60,000 bases of DNA from Adiantum capillus-veneris (lineage: Eukaryota; Streptophyta; Polypodiopsida; Polypodiales; Pteridaceae). Shown here piece by piece: positions 43,740-54,941 of this stretch (positions are counted from its first letter, which is position 1; each line of letters begins with the position of its first letter). Location of the stretch: NCBI GenBank assembly GCA_014529385.2, contig CM043966.1, forward strand, positions 142,648,211-142,708,210, read 5' to 3'. The notes below the pieces were generated by a model that saw only the letters and a list, made by a program, of their open reading frames with translations, was not told the origin of the DNA and ran no database searches. Made by a program: the position numbers and the translations under genes.

Positions 43740-44330
43740 CAGTTTAAGACAGTTTCCTACAAGAACCACCTGTGGACAACCTGTAAGGTACTTTGGGATG
43801 GCATACAAAAACTTAATAGATTGTAATGTACAGAAACCACCTGAGGACTACCTATAAGGTACTTTGGGTTGGCATAGAAAATTTTTTACAAGTCCTTGTT
43901 TCCTACATAGTTTAAGAAAATTTCCACCTGTGAACTACCTGTAAGGTACTTTGGGTTGGCAAACCTATAAAGTACCTATAAGGTACTTTGGATTGGCATA
44001 CAAAAAGTTTCACAAGTGCTTGTTACCTACATATCTTAACATGCAATAACCACATGAGGACTACCTTAAAGGTACTTGGGGTCGGTAGACAAACTTTTAG
44101 AAGTGCTTGTTTTCTACATATTCTAACAGAAGTGCTTGTGAACTCCCTGTAAGGCACTTTAGGCTGGCACACTAGTACTTTGTGTTCCAGAACTAAAATG
44201 CTATTTTTGTTACTCAAGTAGACAAAAAATTTTACAAGTGCTTGTTTGGACTGGCCTACAAGAGGTTTTGAAACCTATGATAGGATCCTACAAAAACCAC
44301 TTGTGGAATAGCTGCATGGTACTTTGAAGC
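43740..44330 (+). repeat. Degenerate array with AAGGTACTTTGG core (array B)
   Basis: Seven units with TGTAAGGTACTTTGGGTTGGCA or close variants, near 43790, 43857, 43945, 43982, 44070, 44150 and 44315. Between them are ACAAGTGCTTGTTTCCTACATA words. It lies just beyond the 3' end of the minus-strand transposase. Confidence 0.75.
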
Positions 44331-44354
44331 TAATTACTGGTAGTTCTACAACTT

Positions 44355-47300
44355 ACTTGGGCAGCAACCTATATCACTATTGGCATACTGTTGTACACAT
44401 TTTTGTATACCTCTGCAACGAGTTTGAACTTATGTGGCTCTCCTTCTAAGGGTTGCAAGGGTATCTTAATCGATCTAACCAAGTGTGATGCCAGAAGCAC
44501 TTTTGGTTGACTAGTAGGCATGTAATAGATATGCTCGGCACCTTCCACTAGCTCGTAAAAGTATCCCTCAACCAAATAACTTCCTGTAAAAAGTATGTTT
44601 TCCTAGGAATCACTCAAGGCTCTTGCTATTTTTTAATTCTCCTGTGAGCACCTCAAAAGGTAGAAGTCAACTCCATTGTCATTGGCATTGGTGGCAAAGG
44701 TATCACCAATGCATAGAGCATCACTAATTGTGTAATGGTGCCCACCATACATCGGCAAATTTGATCCTTCATCATCACTGAAATATTCACTTTCTGCATT
44801 GTCACCATCCAATGCCTCAAGGGTCAGGGTCTCCTAGTTCTCAACATATGTGTTGTTCAAGCATTACCTCCAATGTTGGGGCATACAAAATTCACAAAAC
44901 TAAGAGAGAAGTCTGCAATGGAATGCACTCTTGTCACTCTTGGAGTATCCATTGACACAATGTAATGATCGTGAGCCTACACCTTGCTTGCAATTCCACT
45001 TCTTCTCCCTTGACACCTTAGTTGCTTAGACCTCCCAAAAATCCGATTCACCCTTGTGTGACCACTTTCATCATTAAATTTATGCTTCAATAAGCCAACA
45101 ACATCCTTGGCACACTTCATGTGTCATGCATCGGGCTTTAACTGCTCATGTGTTAAAGCCCTCTTAACAAGTGCCCCTGCCCCATCATGCTCCCCTTTTC
45201 TGTGGCCCGAGGCAAAGAAACTCCACAGCATTTCAATGCCAGTCAAACCGTAGTACCTAAAACAATGACCCACCTTCAATGCTGGGTAGAAACAAATTTC
45301 TAGAAACTTTTCATCACAGGCGGAATAAAACTTGGCGTACCTTGACACGAAGAAGAACAGTCTAGATGACTTGAATTGAGCAGCACATCCATCTAAACAC
45401 ACCTAGTGCCACTTCAAGAAGCTGAATCCCTAATTTTGAAGCCGAAAACTATGTAGTTGCAAGCAATGTTGCACAAAGAGCGTGTCATGATCTTTGCCAT
45501 CATAAATGTAAAAATGTGTAGATTTTAACACCTGGTCTTTCTCGTCTCGAATGTATGTAATGTGCACCAAGATGGTGACTTGTGAAGAGTACGAATGCAT
45601 TGACTGGATTTCATTTTTCTCCTTAAATGAGTAATTTTCTTCAAAGTCAATAACAGAGACCACTACATCTCTAGGAAACCTAGGAATGCAATCTTTGAAC
45701 TACTGAGATTGCCACCTGGCAATAAAATTGTGTCGGATGTAAGTGGTCAGATGCTTTTGAAGGAAAGATGTGAAATCCTTGCATCCCAATTCCTTCACCA
45801 GAAGATCCTTGTACTTCTTGCCTTGAGAATGGGTTGAGGCAACGTCTTCAAACGCCTTAACAGAAATCTCGACTGCACTTTCAAGTGATTCATTTGGACA
45901 AAGCATTAATATCTTCGACCCGTATTGAGGACATTCTCCCTTAAGCAAGGGAACTTATGAAATGCGGAGTCCATTGGTTTTGCACACAACACACTTTCAA
46001 TCAATGTGCTTATGCTAGTGTATGTGTATGTGGCAGCTTCACACTTACTTGGAGACTCTTTTGGCAAGCATATAGCACACATGCAACCACACCCATCACC
46101 GTGAATGCCTGTCTTACTATGTCTCATGTGGTTGAATTATTTCTTGAAATATATCATCTAAATATGACCAATACAGTAGCATGTGTAATGGTCCTTCAAC
46201 TTATGAACAAACTAAGGTTTCAATCCCTCAAAACATTTGAGTGAGATCTTGATGTGTGGATATTGCATTTGGAACCTCCTGTAAAGCTCACCCTGTGCAA
46301 GAAAAAATAAAACCCATCAGAGGCTCAGACATTTTTCAAAGTAAAACCCATCAAAGTAAAAGCTCTGTGAGGTATTCAATGATTTTTTCTTACCTTCAAA
46401 GTACCTAGAGCACCTCTTTACTGTCATGGTACTTCCATGACTACCTTTGAAAAGAACTCTATGGCACTTTCAAGACTACCTTGCGAGGTATTCTAGAATC
46501 TTTCAAAGATCCAAAGTACCTAAAGAGCCTTTATACTATCATGGTACTTCCATGACTACCTTTGAAAGGAACTCTATGACTTTTCTCTGCCTCCAAAGTT
46601 CCTAGAGAAGCTCTTCACTCTCATGGTAAATAAATACCTTAAAAAATAACTCTATGGTACTTTCAAGACTACCGTTGCGAGGTATTCTAGACTCTTTCAA
46701 AGGTCCAGAGTACTTAAAGAGCCTCTTTACTATCACGATACTTCCATGACTACCTTTGAAAGGAACTCTATGAACTTTTTCTACCTCCAAAGTACCTAGA
46801 GAACCCATTTAGTTTTTTGCCCAATCGTTTTCGACACACATCTTTTTTGTTTGGCGACACTCTTGTCTCTGTTTGCCAAAAGGAAAAAAAAGGTCTTTTG
46901 TCACCTATGTGATGGTGGAACTTTGAGGTAGTTGACGACTACATAATTGCAAAGGAAATGTGCCAGCCTCAACCTATTTTAACCGTGAATTAGCTGCTAC
47001 AAAGTTTTTCCAATGCAATCCAGTAAATTTGGCCATCTTGGACTCGCTAATAGACCTTGATGGATCTCCTTCACTATTCACCAACATCATGAAGATAACT
47101 CTTTTTATCTTCAGCTCCTCTTCAGATATGGATGCTTTGACTTTAGTAATTGTGCCTCAAATATTGGATACTATTGACTTCTCAGATGCATGATGCAAAC
47201 GTCTAAAAGATGGCAGTACTAGAAGACATTGAAAGGCGGGTTTCTTAGCATCACAAGTCATGCCTTTTGTTGCTTCCTACCAGCATTTTGAGACTTTCAT

Positions 47301-47785
47301 GCAAACTTGATTCACATCTTCTGTTGACCTTGAACCTGATTCATCACTTTCTCATTGTCTCCTACGGATCTCTCTTTCCATCATAGACCAATATTCTTGC
47401 ATTCGATGGCTACCTTCATGGAAAATTGTGACTGGGTCATCCCTGTGGTAATTGGGAGTCATGTCATTATAAAGTGGATTGTATTGTGTATGCTGCTGAA
47501 CATACTCAGAGCCCTGCAGTGTACTTGGAGGTGGCTAGTCGTGCACAATCCTCTCTTCCAAACATCCAACACCACAAAGCAATGGCTGGCCAACATGGAA
47601 ATTGTGTGGAGGCTGTTGCTGGTGCAAAATGTGCTCTCCCAAATTGCTGAAAGTGAAATTTCACAAAAGGTGACAATCGAGTGTAGGCTACTGCTTGGAT
47701 ACAACATGTTGACCAATGTCCTACTGCAGCATCTCCATCCCGTTCTCCTGAACCATAGTTTCCACACCTTATGACAATTGTCCAC
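44355..47785 (-). pseudogene. DDE-type transposase, decayed
   Basis: Read on minus. Core: QKHLTTYIRHNFIARWQSQ near 45740, TAG at 45700, VVVSVIDFEENYSF near 45650 (first Asp), QSMHSYSSQVTILVHITYI, then LDGCAAQFKS near 45390 (second Asp) and HRKGEHDGAGALVKRALTHEQ near 45170 (candidate third acid). Downstream pieces NDNGVDFYLLRC near 44655 and VEGYFYELVEG near 44570 fit the C-terminal part of the same broad family, which I know from invertebrates and some plants but cannot place in a superfamily. Upstream, Cys-rich CGCMCAICL near 46090 and pieces at 46975-47785 (SISESKMAKFTGLHWKNF; a Gln/His-rich stretch) may be N-terminal exons. Several stops and shifts make it inactive. Confidence 0.65.
46370..46805 (-). 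repeat. Degenerate array with CCAAAGTACCT core (array C)
   Basis: Five units near 46400, 46510, 46592, 46702 and 46788 reading TCCAAAGTACCTAGAGAGCC or variants, with CATGGTACTTCCATGACTACC and TTTGAAAGGAACTCTATG words between and a period of about 85-110 bases. The core is the reverse complement of that in array B, so B and C point towards each other across the transposase core. Confidence 0.75.
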
Positions 47786-47817
47786 AAGGTCCCTCTACAA
47801 GTTCCTTATTCTTGCAA

Positions 47818-47836
47818 GGGGGGGGGGGGGGGGGGG

Positions 47837-47903
<67 letters not shown>
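47818..47903. repeat. Poly-G run (22) followed by (GA)n
   Basis: 22 Gs at 47818-47839 run directly into about 32 GA units ending at 47903. Confidence 0.97.
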
Positions 47904-47904
<1 letters not shown>

Positions 47905-48140
47905 AAGCTCGTAGACGGCTGAAGGGGTAGGTAAGGAGTCTTGCATTCAACTAAATCAAGAACCATTAAACTCGTTGGCACAACGCCTTTAGAAATATTA
48001 AGTATTTATGTTTTGGCTTTTGAAAACTTCCAACAAAACACCATCCAAGAGTGCCTCACAAGAGGTGTCAAGGACACTACTTTCTGCACCACCAACCCAT
48101 GCTTTTAGCCACTAAGACAAGAAGATAGAGGAAGGAGACT

Positions 48141-49060
48141 TGGTGATGAAGTATGAGAGTTACTTAGATTTTACTTTGTAGAAGAAGTTCAAGAAAAAGT
48201 GAACGTGTCCGTACAAGGTGCAAAAGGCTTTTTTTAACAGGACCTATCAGCTGGTGGGAGCGAATGGTAAGCTAATTAGGCAGGGGGTGAATGGTGTGCA
48301 AGTCAAGCTGTACTTTGACAGAAGTTTAGTGCACGATGTGAGTCATATCGTAGACAAGGGGGTTGAGCAACCCACTTAAAAGGGATAGTATGTAGCAAGG
48401 ATTAAGCTTTGTACATATCTTCTACATATGGTTATGTTTTTTCAATTTGCTTAAGGGCTGGTATGGTGTTACAATTTTCAAGCTGAATAAACTTGTTTTG
48501 GGTTGAACATAAATGTTTAACAAGGGGGGTTGGGCAATGATGGTGCAACCAAAGTTGGTCAGTGTTGTGAAGTGTGAAATGCAATGCTAAGGGTGCCAAC
48601 AGGTGCATGGCAGAGTGCAAAAGCAAATGTGAAAGCCCTAGGCAGGTAGGTGATAGCAGGAATGTATAGTTAATGTGGTTTTCTAGGCCATGAAGACTCC
48701 AAAACGGGCCAATCAAGCAGGCAAGGAAATGTGTTCAAGGTGATGGAATTATGCCTTGGAATGTGGTGCTCAAATGATTTACAAGCCGATCTAGATGGCT
48801 CGTCAAATAGAGCTACAGAGTGGTAGTTATGGAAATTCCAATTTGGAAGGCTTTGCATATCCTTGATGGCAGATAGGGCAGGTGAAGACATGTGGCTAGA
48901 GATAGTGTGGGCATATAGATGTGAAGTACTCAAATTGTGGAGCATGCTAGTCTTTCCAAATTGTGAATTGGAACTTGAATGAGCAAGATATGGCCAATGC
49001 ATTGGGAAGTGAATGGGGTATAGGAGGACCTCTTTATTTGGTAGTTGTAAGGAAATGATT
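48141..49060 (+). mobile_element. G4b: second 3' end fragment of the G4 gypsy family
   Basis: 48141-48378 is an integrase C-terminal fragment homologous to 21051-21299: MKYESYLDFT, then stops, then CPYKVQKAFFNRTYQL and GVNGVQVKLYFDRS, ending GVEQPT with a stop. Next comes a 3' untranslated region with the same word order, a purine tract (AAGGGGGGTTGGGCAA) and TGATGGTG at 48539 as LTR start. The LTR runs on to about 49060, resembling 24310-24600 in places. Confidence 0.7.
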
Positions 49061-49069
49061 ACAGCTTAA

Positions 49070-49796
49070 GCCAAGTTTGACCAAGCCTAAAGAGAGGGCA
49101 AAAAGGCCTATGATAAGGTTTAAAAAAATACATTTTTATATTTTGTATTTGAAAATAGTCTATTTTAACCCAAAAGAGAGGTGGGTAATTGAATTTTAAA
49201 ATGTCTTTATCCCACCCCTCTCCTCTCTCTCTAACATATAAAACACTCTCTCTCACTTATTTCTCATTAAGGAAGAACTTTTCAGCTCCTCCCTTGCCAG
49301 AAAAGCAGATTTTCACATTCTCTCACTACATTATCTCTCTAAAGCATGAGCCAACTCTCTCTCTTCCCCCCCCTTTTCTCTCTTGTCACTTCCACCTCAT
49401 AATCATTGAGAAAACATTCTATGCTGCCTAATTTTGTTAGGAAGTGCAGATCCTCCAAGGTTGCAAATATGCTCTCTCTCCCACTCTCTCTTCCTTTATT
49501 CTCTCTCTCCCTCTCTCTCTCTCTCATGCTTCTCTCACTCCAGCTTTAGGTGAGAGCAATGGAAAAATCCATTACCTCTGTGTGCAACAACATTTCTCTC
49601 TCTAAAGCTCTCAAGGTCAACAATTTGAATTCAAAGGAGATTGAGCTACACTTCCTCTCTTTCTTCCCTCCACAACATAAAGATTTTCTACTATCTCTGA
49701 GTAATCTCCAATTCTTCCCTCGATAGCCAGCTTTCCTTGCTTGCAGCAGTCACCATTACACATTCTCTCTCTAATTTTCTTGACTAGCTAACAAAC
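49070..49796 (+). other. CT-rich leader and promoter-like region
   Basis: A TATA-like CATATAAAACACTCTCTC at 49230-49247 is followed by about 500 bases of CTCTCT-rich sequence, as is common in plant 5' leaders, up to the ATG at 49797. No protein is seen. It may be the promoter of the transposase-like gene that follows. Confidence 0.4.
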
Positions 49797-52700
49797 ATGT
49801 CATTCAATCCCCCTCCATTGTGCAAGAAATTACAAATAGGCCAAAACGATATTGATTACTCGTTGATTTGGAATAGGAGTATACTACTATGTGATTGGGT
49901 AGATCTAATTCCAATGCCGTAGATGAGCAATGGAGCATTGGGTGCAAGGCAATCAGTTTATGGGTTGATGGCCACATTTACCTTGGAGATCCAATGAACA
50001 ATGCATCACCACCCTTTTGTAACGTCATCGAGCTAATGCGTTTTATTGGATATGGAAGAGATATAATCTTTGGCTACTACTAGAGATTGTATCCAATTTT
50101 TTCAATGAAAGGGAAGCAAGTAAACATCTCTTTGCTGCCTATACATCATTGCAAGAGAAGTATGTTAAAGATATACGTCAAGTCAGAGAGGAAGCCAATG
50201 AGAAGACAAAGCAGTTGAATGATGAGATGGCAAAGCTCAATCAATGAGTATAGCAGCAAAGAAAGAGCAGAAGAGCCTACTAGACAATTATGTTCAACTA
50301 CAACACACTTCATGTAATGTGCATCGGCAAACCAATCGTCTCACACACGTTCCCTTGGGCTACCACATTCATAAGCACAAGAGAAAAGTGATATCTATAC
50401 TACAACACACTTCACGTAATATGTGTCAGAATCATCTCACACATGTTCCCTTGGACTACCACATTTGTAAGTATAAGAGACAAGCAATGTCTATGCTATC
50501 CTCAACTAGTGGATCTAGAAAGAAATGTTACAATCACACTCAATAAGGATACAAATGCAAGATTTTGATTTCCTACATTTTTTGCAGTTTGTTGAAACTT
50601 TATTTCAATATGCAGGAACTTGGCTTGGATAATGATGGGAATTGGTTCCGATGATCCAAAATAGGACGTACTCTATTGCGGCATAGCATCAAGCCAAAGG
50701 AGTTGGTGGAGCTACTGGATGATCCATCCAACACTGGCATTGCCAACGTTTTGCACCAAAATTATTTTAGTGAGCTAAAGAGCATTGTGTTGCCTTAGGA
50801 GATGATGGAGGTGTGTGATAGAACAAGAGTAATTTTCAAGGCCTATAAAGCTTTACACAGAATTTTCACACTAGGTCACATCGCAAAAGTTCTATTTACA
50901 TTGTTGCCAATGCCTTACACTATTTGTTGATGACAAGCTTGTTGGGTGGATTTCAATATGTTGAGGATGCCATGCCAATAGAAGACAACAAATCCCTCCA
51001 ATACAACGAGTTCAACAATATGTATGTTGACTTGTTGAAGCTCTAGGAGTCAATGATAAGAATTTATGGGTTGACACAGGAAGAGTGTGATGGCAAGGTT
51101 ATATTTGATATAAAGCTTGATGAGTGCCAGATTGTAAAAGGTCAACGACTCAAAAGGGTAAGTGTTACATTGATGAATAGGGCCTTGGTGGGTGTCGATG
51201 TCGAGATAAAATTCCAATAAGAAGGGAACATGTATTTAGGTGTTCAATTAGAGAAGAATATTTGGTGGGTGTTGATGTCAAGATAAAATTCCAATGAGAA
51301 GGGAAACATGTATTTAGGTGTTCAGTCAGAGAAGAACATTTGGTGGTTGGCAGCTTTTTATCTCTCGCATGAGACAGATGAGTCCCTAAAATGGTATTTC
51401 AATCACATCCCAATCATTGACATCATTTGGCAACAACAAGAAGGACAGAGATTGCATGTTTCAAGTCTTGGTATGTTCCAGGTCGAGTGGCATCTTGCAG
51501 GAGACTTGAAAACACTCAAGTGTATGCTAGGTTGCAAGCAAGGGCAATGACCCTCTTTCCATGCATTTATTGCTCCCATAGTAAAGTCTCAATGGGAACT
51601 GATCAAGGGCAAGGATGCAAAGACCAACAAGTCAAAAGGTGGTAAGGGTAAGGGTAAGGGTGGCAAAGTCGTAAACAACTTTGCAAAAGGTGTCCACAAA
51701 TAGTGAGTCAGGCACTACAACAATGGTTTCAAGGTATCCTTAGTTGTGACCAGAAAGTCTCCCCTAATCGAGACATGGACGATCCAAATCGGGATCCTAT
51801 TTTTTCGATACCACTGATAAATGTCCATGTGTGTACCCTTCATGCCCATCTACAAATTCTTGATAAGTTGCTTATACTCCATATAATTATGCTTAGAATA
51901 TGCAACTATCAGAAATAAGAGAAGAGTGTATAAGCTCCATATTAATTATGCTTGGAATATGGAGCTAGCAGAAAGAAGAGAAGAGTGTATAAGAGACCTT
52001 GAATCTATTCTATCGAGTGTTGATCTACATGGGGGTGCAAGTGATCTGTCAAAGGACAAGAAGGCATTTGGAAGTACACACAATCACCCTAATAAAGTAT
52101 GTATGGGTGGTAGCAAAGTTAGGCATTTGCTTTTAGACTATTCTGATTTCCAAAGTCCCAATGGGTTTCAATTATGGAAAAAGGTGTGCGACATTACCAC
52201 CTACAGAGGTAACGAAGCAGCCCAAGGAATGAAGTGTGCTCATGTGTGGCAGTCTGTTGATGATATTTTTTGTCTGCATGAAAAGGCAAAGCTAATCTGT
52301 GATGAGGTATCCACCTTAAAGTTTGTAATCAATAGTTTCACTGCACAAATGGTGGATGCCTGGGAGAAGACACACATAACACATCACTTGGTGAGTTGAA
52401 CATTCGTTTCTGTAGTTCAAATGCATTTGTGTGTGAACTAGAGTTTTTCTTTTAGCACATTCTTTTTGCACATAGTGTATTTTTTCTCGACACCTACGGT
52501 TCATTGGGCATCTGGAGCAGCCAAGGAATGGAGCACTCACACTATCAAGCAAAATCAATGTATTTTAAAAATACACGGCATGGAGGTGGAAGGAAAAAGA
52601 GCAATGTCCTTTACGAGATGTTCAATTGGTTCTACAGAGTTTTAGCGGGGAAAGAGAGAAAGAAGACTAGAGGGCAAATAAGTTTGAAATGTAGAATAGG

Positions 52701-52815
52701 AAAAGTGGTTAGGGTGAGGCGATTACAATCATATCATGCTTCAAGTGAAAAAGATCGATTTCAACGGTGGTTGGAGACAAGGCGGCGTGATGATAGATGT
52801 TGGGTGGAAAACTAA
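49797..52815 (+). pseudogene. Transposase-like gene, decayed
   Basis: Pieces in order: MSFNPPPLCKKLQIGQND at 49797; ISLWVDGHIYLGDP near 49950; a coiled-coil-like EKYVKDIRQVREEANEK near 50160; KPKELVELLDDPSNTGIAN near 50695; GLTQEECDGKVIFDIKLDE near 51070; VEWHLAGDLKTLKCMLGC near 51485 followed after a frameshift by PCIYC; a helical stretch at 51960-52395 with FVINSFTAQMVDAWE; and SSQGMEHSHYQAKSMYFKNT with RHGGGRKK at 52510-52600. The GDLKTLKxM...CxYC block and the late QGMEHSH...NTxHGGG block match a transposase-type protein family seen in plants and invertebrates. Stops include TAG at 50796 and 51044. I cannot name the superfamily. Confidence 0.5.
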
Positions 52816-53434
52816 TAAACTTTTGGCACTAATCATTCCTATTGTAAACATACATTGTAATGCCAAGTGATTTGTTGAGGCCCGAATCAGTAGTCCCATG
52901 GGCCAAGTTTTGTCTATTTTGGTGTGTGTTTTTAGTTCTAAGTGGTTTTTTTGAGTTTTTAAGTTTCTTTAAAACTTCAAGTACTATATAGGTCAAAATT
53001 CACAACTTAAAGTTCATTTCTTGTTTGCACATTCTAGAAAATCCTCTCGAGTCCAAACGAGCGTGCACTCATATCTTGCACCACGTGGACGATACACAAG
53101 AGCAAACCACTATGCCACTCACGTAGCAAAAAAGTTGTAGCCAGCACCTCATGCAGAATCCATTGCTTCAAATCCAGTACAATCCGCTCGAGACACCCAT
53201 CAGCCTCCCCAACCTTTGAACCCATATGATCAAACCACCAGGCGACATATTTTTGGTGATGTCCAATCACTACATCATGCCAACCGCACAGCTCTGCTAG
53301 ATCCCCCACCAATCTCATCTCTAAACAGACCCACACAAGAAACAAGAGCAACCGAAGAGGAATATTCGGTCCACTACAAAATGAGGAGCCTCACCTGCTG
53401 CCACAAAACCTGCCGCTCAAGCAATGATGAAAAC
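52816..53434. other. Spacer, no gene recognised
   Basis: Two opposite open frames cross 53034-53446 but neither resembles a known protein. No terminal repeats were found. Confidence 0.4.
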
Positions 53435-53603
53435 TGTTGGGATTAAGGCCGATGTGCCTTGACCGGCCGTCCATTGATCCATATACTTATATTGAGTACA
53501 CTGTATGGGGGGGCTGCAACTTCTTAGTCTCCCCACCCACTTTGTTTGTTCTGTGTGCTTCGCTCTCCCTCTCTCTCGCTTGTGTGTTCCCTCAATCCCA
53601 ACA
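53435..53603 (+). repeat. Short LTR of 169 bases
   Basis: Begins TGTTGGGATTAAGG and ends CTCAATCCCAACA: the ten terminal bases are perfect inverted repeats. A tRNA-iMet-type primer site follows two bases later. The length is short for a plant copia LTR and would suit a miniature (TRIM-like) or small copia element. Confidence 0.8.
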
Positions 53604-53605
53604 AG

Positions 53606-53617
53606 TGGCATCAGAGC
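53606..53617 (+). other. Primer binding site (tRNA-iMet type)
   Basis: TGGCATCAGAGC, one base off TGGTATCAGAGC, right after the 169-base LTR. Confidence 0.8.
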
Positions 53618-54281
53618 GGGATATAGCGGGGGAGCAGGTGCCTGGAGCTCGGAGCTTGGCTATGGCAGAGTGAGCTCGAACAGAGCGCTTGTGCAGGCGC
53701 GGAGCTCGGAGCTCAGCCTGGAGGAGGAGAAGACGGGCTGCAAGGCAGATAGGGCTGCATATGCTCTCCCCCTCTCAGGTAGCGAACTGGACCACCGGAG
53801 TAAAGGCAGCCAACAGGGAGTGATCCACTGAGACAACGTATAGGCACCAAGGGGAAGCCAACCGTGACAGGTCAGCACGGGTGTGTAGTGGCTGCAAGGC
53901 GGCCATAGCGGGCTGCATACACTCTCTCTAGTGCGCTATAGAGAGAGACACTCTCTCTTTGTCTAGGGATGCAAGGTTGCATAGTGATAAGGCAATGAGT
54001 GAGCAGCCTAGCTAGTGAGCAGTGTGGACAGCCACATGCATAGCAGTGTGTGTAGATCTAATTCAGCCAGCATGTGTTGCATTGTGTGCAAGACTGATTC
54101 AGCCAACAAGGTAGCTTGGCGAGCAGTGTGGGGTGTGGAGTCCATTGCGTAGGCAATCGGGTAACGCGAGTAGAAAACAGTGGCAAACAACAAGCACCAC
54201 TCTATACGAAGCGTAGGGTGTGAAGCACAGTAAGGTGCAGCATGGATAGTGGTGGGTTTCAAGGTAGTCCTTCAAGGGAAC
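53618..54281 (+). other. Internal region of the short-LTR element
   Basis: GC-rich, with repeated GGAGCTC words at 53640-53720. No gag or pol reading is seen and no second LTR appears before G5 begins at 54282, so either the element is non-autonomous or its remainder is displaced by G5. Confidence 0.5.
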
Positions 54282-54499
54282 TGTTAACCTTCACGGCTCA
54301 CGGACACCCTATCACCTACGACGGACGTTGTAATCTATGGCGGACATTGTATTATTTATTTGGTAGAGTCAGGTACCGGGCTTGTCGGTCCAATAGGAAA
54401 AGGGTAAGAGTGATCGCCGATGAGAGGCGCACTCTAACTGGAACATTCAAGGGATTAGTTGTCTAAGTATGGGCGCCCAAGTGTGAATGGGGCGAGCTC

Positions 54500-54508
54500 A
54501 TATAAAAG
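54500..54508 (+). promoter_or_regulatory. TATA box in G5 LTR
   Basis: ATATAAAAG, about 420 bases before the LTR end. Confidence 0.55.
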
Positions 54509-54603
54509 TCAACTAAACCTAAAATTCACTCATTCTCTCATTTGTGCAATAGAAGAGTGCTCTTGCTCCATCTCCATCTCCATCTTCTTCTTCTTCACCT
54601 CCT

Positions 54604-54614
54604 TGTGTGTGTGT

Positions 54615-54688
<74 letters not shown>
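54604..54688. repeat. (GT)n(GA)n microsatellite
   Basis: GT repeat with one AT interruption to 54649, then GA repeat to 54688. Confidence 0.97.
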
Positions 54689-54690
<2 letters not shown>

Positions 54691-54924
54691 GAGCATTGCG
54701 GCGGCACGACGGCGGTGAAGCGGTTGAGCGCGACGTAGCGGCGTCTCCTTCTTCTTCGCGGGGAGGAATCCTCCACGGCAGGAGCATAGAGCGGTGAGTG
54801 ACACACCATTGCCCTCTTTTGAGCTTACTAGTTAAGCTAGTTGTGCGCTTGGAGCCGTTTGTGGCTCGCACACAGTGTTAGGCAAGTCCCTTGCTTCGAC
54901 AGTGCGGCAAGGAGCGCACATTTT

Positions 54925-54941
54925 TGGCACCGCTGCTGGGG
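54925..54941 (+). other. G5 primer binding site
   Basis: TTTTTGGCACCGCTGCTGGGG follows the LTR end by a few bases. It is close to the TTGGCGCCGTTGCCGGGG type of plant Tat/Athila elements. Confidence 0.75.

Larger units (their letters stand above)
54282..54920 (+). repeat. G5 5' LTR, 639 bases
   Basis: Left end TGTTAACCTTCACGG inferred; right end GGAGCGCACA firm because the primer site follows. TATA (CATATAAAAG) at 54500-54508. GT then GA microsatellites (54604-54688) lie in the transcribed part. Confidence 0.7.

Noticed and set aside
47355-47774. 139-residue plus-strand frame
   Set aside because: The opposite strand reads as a Gln/His-rich segment in line with the transposase remnants; this frame looks like a shadow.
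53034-53351. 105-residue minus-strand frame as a gene
   Set aside because: No recognisable motif and a competing frame on the other strand; open length is not unusual for this composition.
54519-54871. Ser-Leu and His-Thr rich frames of about 100 residues
   Set aside because: They come from the GT/GA microsatellite in the G5 LTR.
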